Shown: piece by piece, positions 1 to 12,339 of the stretch
How the letters are laid out: every line of letters starts with the position of its first letter
Numbering within the stretch: the stretch's first letter is position 1
NCBI GenBank assembly: GCA_031772625.1
Contig: CM062817.1
Span: 950,768,327-950,832,326 of the forward strand
DNA: 64,000 nucleotides
DNA from: Pinus tabuliformis
Lineage: Eukaryota > Streptophyta > Pinopsida > Pinales > Pinaceae
Reading direction: 5' to 3'
Translations under genes and position numbers: made by a program
Notes under the pieces: model-generated
The model's database searches: none
The model's input: the letters and a program-made list of their open reading frames with translations, nothing else
Told to the model about the DNA's origin: nothing

Positions 1-3000
1 ACTTTTCCAATGATACCACACCTTTTTTGATAATGTGGCCTTTCATGTCATCAGCTCTTGCTTGCAGAGAGTGCTTATGCTCATCGTCATCTATTGCTAC
101 ATCTTTGAAAATGTTAGCGTTGGCCATAAAATGTAGTATCTGTTGATCATCATTAAACACGCATAAGTTAGTTATGTTATCTGGGATAGATGGCTTGTAC
201 AAAATTTCAATAGTAAATCTATCCCTAATCGATGACATTCTTGAGGCTGCATTTGCTAATGCATTGGCAGCTGCATTATGGGTACGTGGAAAAAAAATGA
301 CATTAAATGCTTGGAAGTTATAGATTAGTCACCATACCTCTTCTTGGTAGTTTTTTAGATGTGGTGATAAATAGTGAGTGTCATGTACCTACCATACCAC
401 TATCTCTGAATGACCTACCACTTTAAGCATGACCACATTGAGGCTGATGGCTTTCTGCAAGCCCAATATGAGTGCTTCATATTCTACTACATTGTTCATG
501 TACTCAAACTCCAAGTGTCTTGACACCAGATTCTTCCTTTTGCAAGGGTTGATCAGAATAAACCCAACTCCTGAGCCATCCTATGCCTTTGATCCATTGA
601 AGTACAAACTCCACAACTCATTTATACATGAACCACTTGATGTGCTAGTACTACTGCTACTGTTGTCACTACTACTTCTACTATTAGTACAATGTGTTGT
701 ATAATTTTCATTACCATTAATTGGGTAGTGAAGGAGTCCCAACTATGTGTCTAGTGGCGTTGGAGCTGGACGTGCACAATAACACCCCAATGTTGTTCCA
801 AACTTCCAAGGAGGCAAATGTCGAACATGAGTTCTATGCGAGCCAGCGGTTCATTCTTGCCATTGATGATAGTGACATTATGCTTCATGTACCTCTCATA
901 TTCTACCTGAATTTGGTTGCACTTTCCCTTGTATGGAAGCCAGATGTGGGACTAGTCTGTAGAAATATATCCATTCAACTTGCTGGATCAATCCCTAATG
1001 ATTAATAGACCATATGCTTTTGGAATGTCCACGACCACTATATTGATGCATTGGTGGACTCGACGGTCATGGGATAGTCAGATGATCACATCTCGTAGTT
1101 TACCAATGGATGGTATGGATGCTCTATCAAGTTGGCTGATTCTCACAGATGTTTCGCTCCATCGTGCATTGATCCTCCTAGCATTGGAGAGTGGCATGAC
1201 ATTGGTTGTCGTGTCAGTATCAGCCAAGCAGTTGTGAACATTGTTGCTGAAGACTTTGAAAAATAGAAGGAATGGAGGGCAACGTGAGTTTGTTTCTTCC
1301 ATCTGGAGTGTATTGAGCACAGTTGAAAGTGGTACAGAAGATGTGCTTGCTCCCTTTCTAGTAGAGGCTTTGTTGTCTGTTGCTGTCTGTCCCAAAGCGC
1401 ACAACAAGATATCTTGCTGACTCTGGATCTTAGCCAACTCGAACGAATTGATTTTTGCTTGAGTTTTCTTCATGCCATCAACAATGTTATAATCTAGAGG
1501 CGGTAGACTCATGGAGGTTTCCGGGGTGGAACAGGTTTTCGTGCTATCCGATGGACTGTTTTGCAACTTTCTTCTCATGGACATACTCTAACCCGCCATA
1601 GTCTTTCTAGACTTATTTTTTGTTTGTTTCTTTGAGGCAGCTGGTGGATCGGTCTTCCTTATCAGTAGTCTGACCTTTTCTTGCATCTCCTCAAGTGTGG
1701 GGGGATCCCCTTTACTTCTAAGACTGTAATGGTTAGTTTGCTTTTGGTGTTGCTTCTTGGTGTTCATCTTTGCCATTGTTTTCCAGAAACGATATGTGTT
1801 CAACACATGCTCAGAGCTTGATGGCTCATTACGTGCAATCTCTATATCATTATACATGTCTTCCAGTTTCTCCTACATATTGCTTCCCGCCTCGAGTGTA
1901 TGACTATAAAAATTATTTGTGACTTGCCTCCAGCCAGAGCAAGAGTTCTCAAGATGATATTCTTCATGGAAAGAACATTATTTTGGATCTGTACACCGTT
2001 CAAGTTGGAACAAAGGATTCTACGCAGTTTTTGGAACAAATTGGTTGCTGTTTGATGAGTCGGTTGATGAACTGCTTGCCTGTCTCTATCTAGGTGGGTG
2101 ACTGCATGCGGATGTGTCTGATTTGTGTTGTTTGAGTTTAGACATTTCAGTGGACAAGCTCTTGACAAGACGAGTGAGTGTTTAAATGTCATTGCTTCCT
2201 TATCTCTACCCTTTCTCGCCATTTCTTGGGACTTCCTGCTTGCATCCTTGGAGTCCTTTGTCGATTCATCATCCCCGATGACTCCAATTGCGCGCAAGTC
2301 CTTCTCAACAATGATAGCCTCTTCACTGTTTTCCAAAAGCGTTGGTCTCGCAGCTCACTTGACGAACTGCACAATGATGGTCGGTAGTGGGGACGTGTAG
2401 TAATCAGTGGTGATGGAGTCATGAGGATTAGTGTCCACTGGGAACTTGTTCAGTATACATGTAAACCTCTGATTGAAATCTTTCGCTTTCTCTTTTCCCT
2501 CCATCTTGAGGCTTCCCAACTCTTTGAGTAGCATGGTTGGGGTCTTGTCATCATTGAACTTCTCAAGGAACATGCATTTGAATGTGACCCAGTTGCGTAT
2601 AGAGTTGGGTGGAAGGCTGTGATACCAAATAGTTTCCCAGATGTCCAAGGTACATGGAAATAATATACATGTTGCATCATCATAATGTACCTCAAGGGTT
2701 GAAGCTGTATGTAAAGGTTATCTAAATGGTCTTCTGCCTTCACCATGCTATTAGGGTTGAACTTGATGTTCATTCTCTCCACTCAATTCGGCATATTATG
2801 CAAGAGAGCCAGGAGAGCCAATGGTGCATGATTCATCCATTCAAGATTTGGGTCAACGATATATTGTTTTTCTTCATGCTCTTCCTCTCCTTTGAAGTTT
2901 TATGTGTCTAAGTGTACTTGTGTCAATGGTTCTTTCACTGTGAGGGGAAAAGGTGAAGGTGAGTTCCAGGTTGAAAGAGATCAGTCTAAGTGTAATTGTC

Positions 3001-3130
3001 TCAATGGTTCTTTCACTATGAGGGGAAAAGGTGAAGGTGAGTTCCAAGTTGAAAGGGTTCAATCCCAACTCGGCTAGGAATACACAACACAAAGGACATA
3101 CACAACTTTCGGTGGAGAAGTCCACTCGGA
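1..3130 (-). mobile_element. Ty3/gypsy retrotransposon fossil (gag, protease, RNase H), entering from the left edge
   Basis: On the minus strand three family parts can be read. A gag domain lies at about 2,350-2,880, with the typical run FNQRFTCILNKFP. A spacer plus retropepsin region lies at about 750-1,580: the DILLCALGQT spacer, an LADT active-site neighbourhood followed by NVMPLS, then VVVDIPKAYGLL and LPYKGKCNQIQVEYERY. A plant gypsy RNase H lies at about 1-670, with SGVGFILINP and NNVVEYEALILGLQKAI. I recognise no reverse transcriptase between protease and RNase H, and any integrase would lie beyond base 1. The element is broken in many places and is old. The RNase H resembles the extra archaeal-type RNase H of Tat-like plant gypsy elements; that lineage assignment is an inference. 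No host gene is needed to explain this stretch. Confidence 0.75.
2909..3064. repeat. 78-bp tandem duplication in the gypsy leader
   Basis: Two head-to-tail copies (2,909-2,986 and 2,987-3,064) share the core AGGGGAAAAGGTGAAGGTGA and differ at only a few bases. It lies just 5' of the gag domain on the element's minus strand. The duplication creates mirrored short open frames on both strands that I do not regard as genes. Confidence 0.85.
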
Positions 3131-4389
3131 TGTGGTACTCAAAACATACAAGGTAAGATAGCAGCTACATCACTCATGGATCAGTTTTAGATGAGTGCAA
3201 CGGTTGTTATAGCAAGGTTCATGTGAAAGGTCTGTCTGATGTCTAGCAGAGCAGTCGACACGGATGGGACAACATTAACATCATATACAACACATTTACA
3301 TTAATATATTATGCATTACAACAAATGAATTAGTTCAGATGTAGAACGCATGTTAAAAGAAACATGCATTACAAGTGTTAAATATCAGTCTTTCAATAAA
3401 TACAATACATGTGTGAAAATGTGTTGGCATGTTAACAGGTTTCTAAATTAAGTGAAAGTTCCAAGACACATCGTTAGACCATACATCACTAACCCTGTCA
3501 GCAGGGTGTTGGAGCCACTACTTAGTCCTCAAAGAAAATATTACAAAATCTCTTGGCTATGTAGGAGGAGTTGAGGTGAAAAGTCCTTTCATGTACAAAT
3601 GAGTGGGGTATTTATAGACAATGGTGAAACTGACACTTGTGGTTGTTTGACTACCCTCATGACCATTTGACTTCCATGACTTTCCGAATTACATGACTCT
3701 ATGTTTAACAAGTGGGTCTCTTAGACTTCCACATTACATCAGTTTGATTGACAACAAGGCCATAGTGGACATGTGGGCAACACGACTCATGACTTCACTC
3801 AAAATGACTTGACAAGACAATGATAGTACATTCGTGCTGCTATTGGAGTGCATGTCAAGCTACAATGCTGCTAAGTGATGGATGTATCTATGGTGTATCA
3901 TAGCTTCACCTCCGCATGGTGAAGTCCGTGGAGTCTTTGATGGTCCTTGGTTCGCTTGATGAAGCTCTAGCATGTTGTTCCTTGCTTTCATGTTGGAAGG
4001 CTTGACAGGCTCACTTGTTAACGAAGCTGCATGCTCATCGCATTTGTATGTTTCACATGATTCATTCATTCATCTGCTTCACATGCTTCATTCGTTTGTC
4101 CGTTGGTGAACCTATCCATATGCATGTGCTCTTTTTATTCATCCGGTTCATTGTATTGACATGTTTGTGGATGTACCTGTACCTGCAGTCACTCGTGACG
4201 AGACGACATCAAATCCAAAACCTCCTAGTCTACCATGACACATGATCATTTGGATGTGGGTGAACAGGAGAGGTAGTAGGGTTGTGATGCAGGATGATGG
4301 CTCTAGAAAACTGCTGATGAAAACTACACCAGAGTCACTGAGAGATGGAGATAGATGATTTGAGTCGATAGTGACTGACTATAAGGTCT
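3131..4389. other. Gene-free stretch, possibly LTR of the gypsy fossil
   Basis: There is no coding signal beyond short chance frames. The stretch may contain the 5' LTR of the neighbouring minus-strand gypsy fossil, judged only by position and the TATA-like motif at 3,609-3,616. The short frames at 3,860-4,245 show no family motif. Confidence 0.4.
3600..3625 (-). promoter_or_regulatory. Possible TATA box of the minus-strand gypsy element
   Basis: The minus strand reads GTCTATAAATACCCC here, a good plant TATA box (TATAAATA at 3,609-3,616), roughly 0.7 kb upstream of gag in element orientation. It could mark the U3/R part of a 5' LTR occupying some of 3,270-4,000. I could not find LTR ends or a primer-binding site, so this is inference from one motif. 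Confidence 0.3.
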
Positions 4390-4960
4390 AGCTCGGTTGG
4401 GAGGAAAGATTGCACAAATTTTGGGAGGAACAGCTGAGCCAGTTGGAAGGCAATCAAAGCATGCTCTGTGCATTTTTCGGAACGAATAGTTAGCAAGGCT
4501 AGACAACCAAATTTGTGAAATTTTCTAGATGAATGGGTCGGGCTACATGAGGGGTTAGCAGGCAGGGATTGCACAATTTTTTTGGGGAACTACCGAGGAG
4601 ACTGAAAACCACATCTACACAATTCCCAAAGCGAACTGCCGGTTAGCTGCTGGGGTCACTGGTAGCCAAATCTGTGCAATTCCTATAAGGAACTACCACT
4701 TGGATGCTGGGGTAACTGGTCGCTAGAATTTCATAATTCTTGGAGGGAACTTCCAGTTGGTTGGTCAGTCACTTGCAACAAAAACTACACAATTCCTAGA
4801 GGCAACAAGTAGTCTACAATTGGGAGCTGCTGGCTAGGAAAACTACATTAAGGCTGGGAGGTCAACCTATTGATCATCTCTGCAGAATTTTTGAGCTGTG
4901 CGGAATGATGGGTAGCAAGAGGCCTTCTCATGAGCACTGTGCAATTTCTGAAGTGAACAA
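4390..4960. repeat. Degenerate array of about 60-65-bp units
   Basis: The phrase GCACAATT or a variant (GTGCAATTCC, ACACAATTCC, TTGTGAAATT) recurs about every 60-65 bases. It is followed each time by a GGAACTACC-like block and often by a GCTGGGGTNACTGGT-like block. Units are strongly diverged, so the array is old. It has no coding content. Confidence 0.55.
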
Positions 4961-6115
4961 CTGGTCGTCTCTTCGAGTGGCCAACATGAGTGATAATTAA
5001 AATGCTTTCATGCAACAGAGCTTGAAAGAACTAGCTTGGTGCTTCCGCGTTGTTCTGGTTGATAGTCAATCGAGTTGAAAGCAGGGTGATGGTCTGGTTG
5101 TCAGTAAATATTTTGGTCGTCAGAACTTATGCAAAAATAACTAAGTGTGTGAACAGTCGAAAGATGCATAGGTGATCATACAGACACACACTCGCACAAC
5201 TTAAGGACGAAACGACCAAACCATCTAGATACACATGTTAACCATGACTGACTGACATTGCAAGCGAAAAGCGAGACACTCGTGATTGATCATTCATGAT
5301 CGAGACGACGCTCGCGGGATAGTGAATGTGACTTCGTGTGTGAGTGCGATAGATTTTTTCATGGCGAACACATCAAACACATACGAAGAAAATACTTTGA
5401 GCATAACCAAAAAATGGTCACAAGAATGACTTAGACATCAACATGCAGAGACTTGAGTGCAATAAACAAGCAAGTCAAATGTAAAGACTCACACGAGCTC
5501 ACGGAGTGAACCCGAGTGTGTGCAGTCATCAAGTGAAACTCATCAAGGGAGATTCTGAAATTGATGCAGTCCAAAAGTTTGGAGGGTGGTTGTAGCCGCT
5601 ACAACACTGTCATAATCCTTTAAGGAGTCATTTTTTGGTCATATGATGTAATTTTTACTTGCACTATGCATGGGAAGGATGATGTAATAATTTCTATATT
5701 TGAGTCATGTATAAACAATTGCTATATCCCCACTTGGTTGGGAGATTGATGTATGTATGATTCATCGGTGATAGGAAGGTCATACTCACATAGTTGAGTT
5801 ATATAGTCATGTTATTCTTCTGGAAAATATTTTTTCCAACTCTGTGTGTGCTCAAGGGGAGCATGGATGGTATAGTGCATCTTAGCATGTACAAAGTGGG
5901 AGTTTGATAAGAAAATTCAATATATGCCTAGGGGAAGCATGATCAATGTTCATATTCAATAGTTCATATATGCAAGCCTTCATTTTGGTCAGCCCTTTGC
6001 CCTTGATGTTAAAGGGGGAGAGTATCTTGATGTTGCTTGATATATTTAATAGTTTCTACAACTTGAAGTAATCAACACTAATATGGTTTCCATCAAGTCC
6101 AAAGGGGGTGATTTT
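4961..6115. other. Gene-free stretch ending in a polypurine tract
   Basis: I see no coding region. The right end holds two G-rich purine tracts, AAAGGGGGAGAG at about 6,010-6,022 and AAAGGGGGTGATTTT ending at 6,115. Their style is that of plant LTR-retrotransposon polypurine tracts, and the second lies directly before the candidate LTR start. The 5,160-5,360 interval is richer in CG dinucleotides than its surroundings. Confidence 0.4.
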
Positions 6116-8414
6116 TGGCATTATGATGAATGTGTTGTACTTGATGGCAACCCACTTGTAGCAAAATAAGGATATGGTAATGAGATGAGTCTACAAGACA
6201 AATTAGAGGTGACAAAATGACGGAACATAATAATGGTCAAAGGTATTGCGGTAGTGTGCGTTGTCCTTGATAATAAGTGTCCTCAATAACAACCTGTTTT
6301 GGGCTAATTGAGAAAGGTATAAATAGGATGAGACGGAATGCATGATAGTTGCATTTACAGATGTGACAAATTGTAGGGTAGTTCAGAGGAATCAGGTCAG
6401 AAGTGATGTACAATGGAAAATCACATTATAACAGGTCTATTCGGAGGTAACAGAGTAATGGCAAAGAAGAACAGGATGATGGAACATAGGACTTCAGGTC
6501 AGAATCAAGAAAAATGAAGAAAAGAATGTGTTCAGGTATGTTAAGTTGTATACACAGGTTCATTGTACAAAAAGTAGCGTACACACATGGGTTAATAGAA
6601 AAAAAGGAGCGTATACGTATGCATGAACTTTCACAGAAGGAAATGTGTGTATGGGATGGAAATTCAAGGTTTTGGTTTAAGGTATTCATGAGAGGTTTTG
6701 GTCTGAGGTATTGGTACAAGGTTTTGGGCTAAGGTATTGCAAAAGGCTAAAAATATATAAGGAGGAGAAGATCAAAGTTCTGAGAGAACAAGTAATGAAT
6801 ATCTTATGAAGTGTTAGATCAAAAGAAAATATGCATGTTATGGGTTTCTGATGCTTTGCTTGATCTGGACTAAGTATCCACCTGAGTGTTTGATGATGGA
6901 TGCGATCTAATGATGGATCAGGATCATAATGACTTGTCTTTATGTGATACAATAATGGATAGGCTAGATCTAAGTGCTAACAAATGTTTTATTTTTTATA
7001 TTGGGTATGACTGAATTCTGGAGTAGCTGCGAAGTTATAAGTAAGTATTTGTAGATCTGTACACTGGTTGGCTTTGGTGAATGTGTGTATACATGCAAGT
7101 TCCTCTCTTCCAAGTAGTGTATGCAAAAAAAAAGTATGTTATTCAGAAATGACTGATCTATTTGATCAGCGTTGCAGGTTTACTATTGTCTATCAAAAAA
7201 GTCTTCTTTAGATATGAAAGTAGAACTAACTGTATAAGGAGATTGAGTCTGATTGATTGTTAGATTAAGTGAGAAGGGTCATCTTTGCTACTCTTTGTTT
7301 AGAACTCTATAATTTGACAATAAATCTTCATAATGTTACTGATTGGTACAGTTTTTGTTTCAGAGGTTTATGATTCGGTATCTTTTGAGGTATACTTAGG
7401 TTGGGCTAAAGGAAGTAGCGTATACATGTAGGTTGGCTTCATTGAAGTAGCATATACATTCTGACACATGGCTTTTGAGGCTACAGTTGGTTCTGGTTGT
7501 TGATTCAGTGTTCCGAGTTTAGATCTGTGTACTGGCTACAGTGATCTGTATGTTCCAGTTGATCGGTTGAATTTGATTAAGTTTGAATGAATGGTTGATT
7601 TAATTGTGATTGTTTTATTCTGTATGTTAGAGGTCTCAGTGAATGATTGATTCAATTTTGTTATAGGTTCAGTGATTGTTTGATTTAGTTGTGTTAGAGA
7701 TTTCAGTGATTGATTGATTCAGTTATGGTTGAGTCAGAGATTGATGATTGGGTTTTAGTTATATTAGAGATTGATGATTGAGTTTCAGTGATCGGTTGAT
7801 GCAGATGTATTTGTTGGTTGTATTGTAGTGGTGATTGATTTTGAGCTTCAATGTTGTTGATGGGTCCAGTATGAAAATTGGATGAAACATGGCCTTCATA
7901 TTGTGTTGTTGTGTACCAGGAGTATCGAGTCCAAAAATCAACGAAACGTGGTATCCGGAGGAAGAGAGAAGTTCGTAGCCTTCTGTAGGTTGGCCCTACG
8001 TACTGGTAAACATATTGGATAATACAAGAGCCAGGGGGTTGGAGCTCCCTCCAAGTAGCAGCTGGAAAACAAGTGAAGGTTGGAGCCTTTTGTAGGTCGA
8101 CGCCTACATACTAGTAAACATATTAGCTTGTACAAGAGCTAGTGTGTTGTAGCTCCCTTCAAATAGAAGTTGGAGAATGAGAGAAGGTTGTAACCTTCCT
8201 CAGGTGGGTTCTTGCATACTGGTATGAGTATGCACCAGTACAATATTGTAAACAGTTTTTTCTTATATTAAAAGAAGAAAAAGACGATAACAACAGGTTG
8301 TTTTTCTCTCGCATTGGGTTTCCACCTTAAATCTTGTTGTTCATGTGTGTTTCTTGTGTGTGATGGTTTATTCTATTATTACTACACCTGGTTATTATTT
8401 AATGTTTAATAACA
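6116..8414 (+). mobile_element. Candidate LTR fossil, plus strand, with internal repeats
   Basis: It begins with TGGCATTATG directly after a polypurine tract and ends near AATAACA. A TATA-like AAAATATATAAGGAGG lies at about 6,749-6,764, with a second, TATAAATAGG, at about 6,315. The block at 8,230-8,350 (TATTGTAAACAG, a TATTAAAAGAAG run, then TTGGGTTTCCACCTTAAATC) resembles the R/U5 end of many plant Copia LTRs, where a GGGTTTTCCACGTAAATC-like phrase is common. The long R-like part is filled with tandem repeats. I found no partner LTR and no clear primer-binding site, so both ends are approximate. It is an old, broken copy. Confidence 0.4.
7968..8240. repeat. 107-108-bp tandem repeat, about 2.5 copies
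   Basis: Copies start at 7,968, 8,075 and 8,183, each opening with a GAAGTTCGTAGCC or GAAGGTTGGAGCC-like phrase. The first two continue with a TACTGGTAAACATATTNG block and a GAGCTCCCT block. The third copy is partial. They lie in the R-like part of the candidate LTR. Confidence 0.8.
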
Positions 8415-8599
8415 TACTGATGCATTGATTAAATATCAACATATGATGAATTAATTGAATTATAAGTTCATTATATATATGCTGGTTGCCATAAGAACAA
8501 TTGCGTGCACACACAAGTTCCCTTCACTGAAGTAGCGTATATAAATTTGATTATGGAAATGAAAAAGTTATTGATTTGTAAATACTGATTAACCCCCCC

Positions 8600-11440
8600 C
8601 GCCCAGTATTAATCCCAACATTAACATCCTCAAGTAAGTCATTTCAAATTCACTCTTCATGACTTGTTGGAATCAACCATGAGGAAATCATCACTGCCTG
8701 TAAAAATCAAGTCATCTACATATAAGACAACAATAAGAATCTTACCACCACTCTTTTTGATGTAGAGACTAGGCTCACCATCACATTTGTTGAAACCATT
8801 TTCCAACAAGTAAGCATATATCCTATTATACCATGCATGCAGTGCTTTCTTCTGCCCATAAAGATATTTCCTCAACCCATACACTTTGTCTTCATGACCT
8901 TCTACCTCATAACTAGGTGGTTTCACAACATACACTTCCTCTTTCAGCACTCCATTCAAGGACGTTGATTTTACATCCATTTGATACATTTTCCATTTAT
9001 GTTGTGCGACAATTGCCACAACTATACGCACTGTCTCCATCCTCACGGCTGGTGTAAACATCTCTGAATAATTTATTTCATGTTGCTACTTGTATCCTTT
9101 GACAACAAGATTTTCTTTATGCCTTTGAATCTTACCGTCGACATTTCTCTTGGTCTTGTAGACCCACTTCACCCCAATGACGTATTTTCCTTGCAGAAGG
9201 TTCACTAACTCCCATGTGTTCTTCTTTTCTATTGTTTCTATTTATTCTTCCATTATCGCAACCCATTTTTCTTCTTTGAATGCATCTTCAAAATGGATTG
9301 GGTCATCTACATGAAAAAATAATACAAATAAGGAAATCAGACCAACACTACTATCAACTTGATCTTGCTCATAAATCTCATTTAAATTTCTAAATATTGG
9401 TCTTCTTGTGCTTTCTGAAGATGGGCTTGACATGTCGTTTGGTGTTGCACTTTGCAGTGTGCATGGAGAAGCACTTGCTTGACTGTGTGACGTTTCCCAA
9501 TTATTTGTTGATGGTGTTACTTGTTTATTACTTTGTTGTGCTTAAATAGGAGTAGAGGGAGTCACTACTGAGGAATTGTTGGCTGCTACAAATTCCTCTT
9601 TTTCATCATGTAGTATACATGCTTTGAAATTGATTGTCTTCTCGAAAATTCCATCCCATGCTTCCTCTTCTATGAACCACACATCTCTATTGATTATGAA
9701 TTTCTTGGTTGATGTATTGTAGAGCTTGTATGCTTTGGATTCATCACTATATCCAAAAAATATGCATTTCTCCACCTTGTTGTCCAATTTCTTCCTTCAC
9801 TCATCCGGGACATGTGCATATGCCACACATCCAAAGAATCTCATGTGAGTGACACTATGCTTTCTTCCACTCAATGCCTCTTCAAGAAATACATTCCTGA
9901 CACTTTTTGTTGGACATCTATTCATGATATACGCTGCACAAGTGACAACTTCAGCCCAATAATCATTTGGAAAATGCTTTTCCTTCAACATACTTCTTGC
10001 CATTTCCATAATAGTCCTATTCTTCCTTTCCGTGACACCATTTTGATGTGGTGTATACCTTGTTGTAAATTTCTTGTGACTTCCATTCTCCCTACAAAAA
10101 TGAAGGAAATCATTTGAGATGTATTATCCACCTTTGTCAGTCCTAAGGACTTTGATGTAGTGTCCACTTTTCTTCTCAACAATAGCCTTGTATTGGCGAA
10201 AGCGCTCAAACACTTCACTTTTCTAGTTTAAGAGATAGACCCATGTCTTCCTTGTGTAGTCACCTATGAAGGTCAATAAATAATGGCTACCACCAAATGA
10301 TGGTGTTTCCATTGGTCCATATAAATCTGAGTGGAAAATCTCCAAAGGTGCCTTTGCCCTTATTGAATTTCCTACTGGAAATGTCTCTCTATGTTGATTT
10401 CCCAAGCTACATCATTCACCTATGCTATTCGGCTTTTCTATGAGTGGAAATCCCTTCACCGTGCCTTTCCTTTGAAACAAAATGAAACCTCCAAAGTTGA
10501 GATGACCAAATCTCAAATGCCATAACCAATTTTTGTCGTTGACCTCTCCTTGGTAGTTCACTTGTGTGACAGCTACATCTTTTCTTCTATCCTCTTGTGA
10601 GTTCATTGATAGTTGTGCTTGTGCATCGTCTTCGTTCAAATATGATCTTATATTTAGCGCAAAACATTCTATTGTTTGTCATCTCAACCATTGCAATCAA
10701 CTTTCTGCTTGGAGGCCTATCCAAAATTGTACACTCATCATTCTTGTAAAAGACATTTTAGCCCTTTTGCATGAGTTTTCCAATGCTTATGAGGTTATGC
10801 TTCAAACCACGGATGAAGTAGACATCTGAGATGTACTTCCTTTCCCCCTTCTTTGTTAGGGTATTAACTCTTCCTTTTCCCATGACAAAGACTTTGCTAT
10901 CGGTCCCAAATGTCACTTTAAATTTCACACTTTCATCTAGATTGGAAAACATTTCTATGTTCCTTGACATGTGGTTGTCACACCCTCAATCTAGATCCCA
11001 TATATTACTTTGTTTTTCTTGTGCTACATTACAAGCTAAAAACATGCTATCAAGGTTCTAATTTTCTTTTGTCAAATTTACATTTGGTTTGTTACTAATG
11101 TCATATTGCTTCTTTCTACGTTCATTTGCATAATGACCATACTTCTTACACTAATGACATTGAACTTGAGATTTATCATACCTCTGACCTTGTGCTTGAT
11201 TTTGTCTTGGGCCTTGAGTTAGATTTTGATTGTTGCCTCTTCCACTTGAGCTTGAAGGGTTTCTTCTCCACCTCTGTGTGGGCTTCTTCCTCTTCCTCTA
11301 GCATATGATCTTTCTCTGCCTCTACCTTGACCAAATGAAACTTGTGTCTTGAAGGCTTGCTCCAATGAGCTTGTTGCTTTATTAAGTCTATGTCCATGAG
11401 AAATAAATGATGCATGAAGCTCATCCACTGAGAATTGTGA
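8600..11440 (-). mobile_element. Ty1/Copia retrotransposon fossil, 3' part missing
   Basis: The minus strand carries Copia parts in order. A gag end with a KYGHYANE knuckle remnant lies at about 11,090-11,430. A protease neighbourhood (DNHMSRNIEMF) lies at about 10,930-11,020, and a GAG-pre-integrase block (WLWHLRFGHLNFGG) at about 10,480-10,530. The integrase core is at about 9,640-10,400 (HSDLYGPMETPSFGG, FIGDYTRKTWVYLL, RFFGCVAYAHVPDE). The start of reverse transcriptase is at about 8,610-9,070, including the catalytic YVDDLIF. It stops inside the reverse transcriptase, next to a poly-C tract. No LTRs could be paired. It has several breaks and is old; Tork-like is my best lineage guess. 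Confidence 0.85.
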
Positions 11441-11469
11441 GCACTATTTCCATGTCGTGGAGGGGGAAG

Positions 11470-12315
11470 CCCCGAGGGTGTCCATTGAGACGTGTGGTCA
11501 CCCCTATTGGGGTTTTTTTTATCTAATGATATTTTTTATTTTATTTTTTAAATAGTTTTATTTTTATTAAATTTTTTAACTAATTGGTATATTGGTTACA
11601 TTTTTAATCTTTATTTTAATATTTTTTAAATATTTTTTTAATGTTTTTATATTTTATGATTGTTATTTTTTAAAATTATATTATAATATTTTTTTTATTG
11701 TTTTTTAATAACGGTTTAGTGTTTAGTTTTTGTTATTTATTTATTTATTTCTCGAACAATGTTTTTTACTTTTATTTTTATTTTTTATTTTTGGTTTTTA
11801 ATAAAAAATTAATTTTCGTTTTCTTTTTTTTTTAAATATTGATTTTGACGGAATAATATTGTTTTATTTATTTGTTGGTCAATATATTGATTTTTAAAAT
11901 TTTTGCTTTTAATATTTGTTTGTTTTATTTATTTTCAATTTTATTTTATTTTAAACAATTTATTTATTTTTGGTTTTTTTTACCATTTCTTTTGTTAAAG
12001 TCATTTTCCTTTTCTTTCAAACATTATTTTTTCATTAATTTTTACTTAAGATTTTATGTGAATCATTATTTTTAGAAACAATCTCAAATATTATCATTTT
12101 TGGATATAAAATTCATAAAATTTGTTATCTCTTCAATTTCTTCTGTTTAATTTTTTCCATAAAAATCTTTTGTTTGACATGTCATTTTTAGAGAAAAGTC
12201 TGAAAATATGTATTTTTTTATTTATATCAATATGCAAAATGTGTATTTATTTTGTCAATTTTTAAAAATTATTATTTTTTTTGTGACAATTATTTTATGT
12301 GCATTGAAGTATTAT
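11470..12315. repeat. AT-rich repeat family, copy 1, first part (T-rich arm)
   Basis: This is a T-rich, gene-free arm. Its last 250 bases align by eye with 29,720-29,960: shared blocks include AAAATTTGTTATNTNTT, CCATAAAAA, ATATGCAAAATGTNTA and GACAATTATTTTATG. Similarity resumes at 14,700, so 12,320-14,695 was inserted into this copy. Just left, at 11,458-11,516, is a GC-rich core that can form small hairpins (ACCCC/GGGGT arms). Confidence 0.65.
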
Positions 12316-12339
12316 TATTTTTATTATTATTATTTTCTA

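Noticed and set aside
429-1237. Plus-strand frames over the gypsy fossil
   Set aside because: The minus strand carries RNase H and protease phrases over the same bases, so these frames are shadows.
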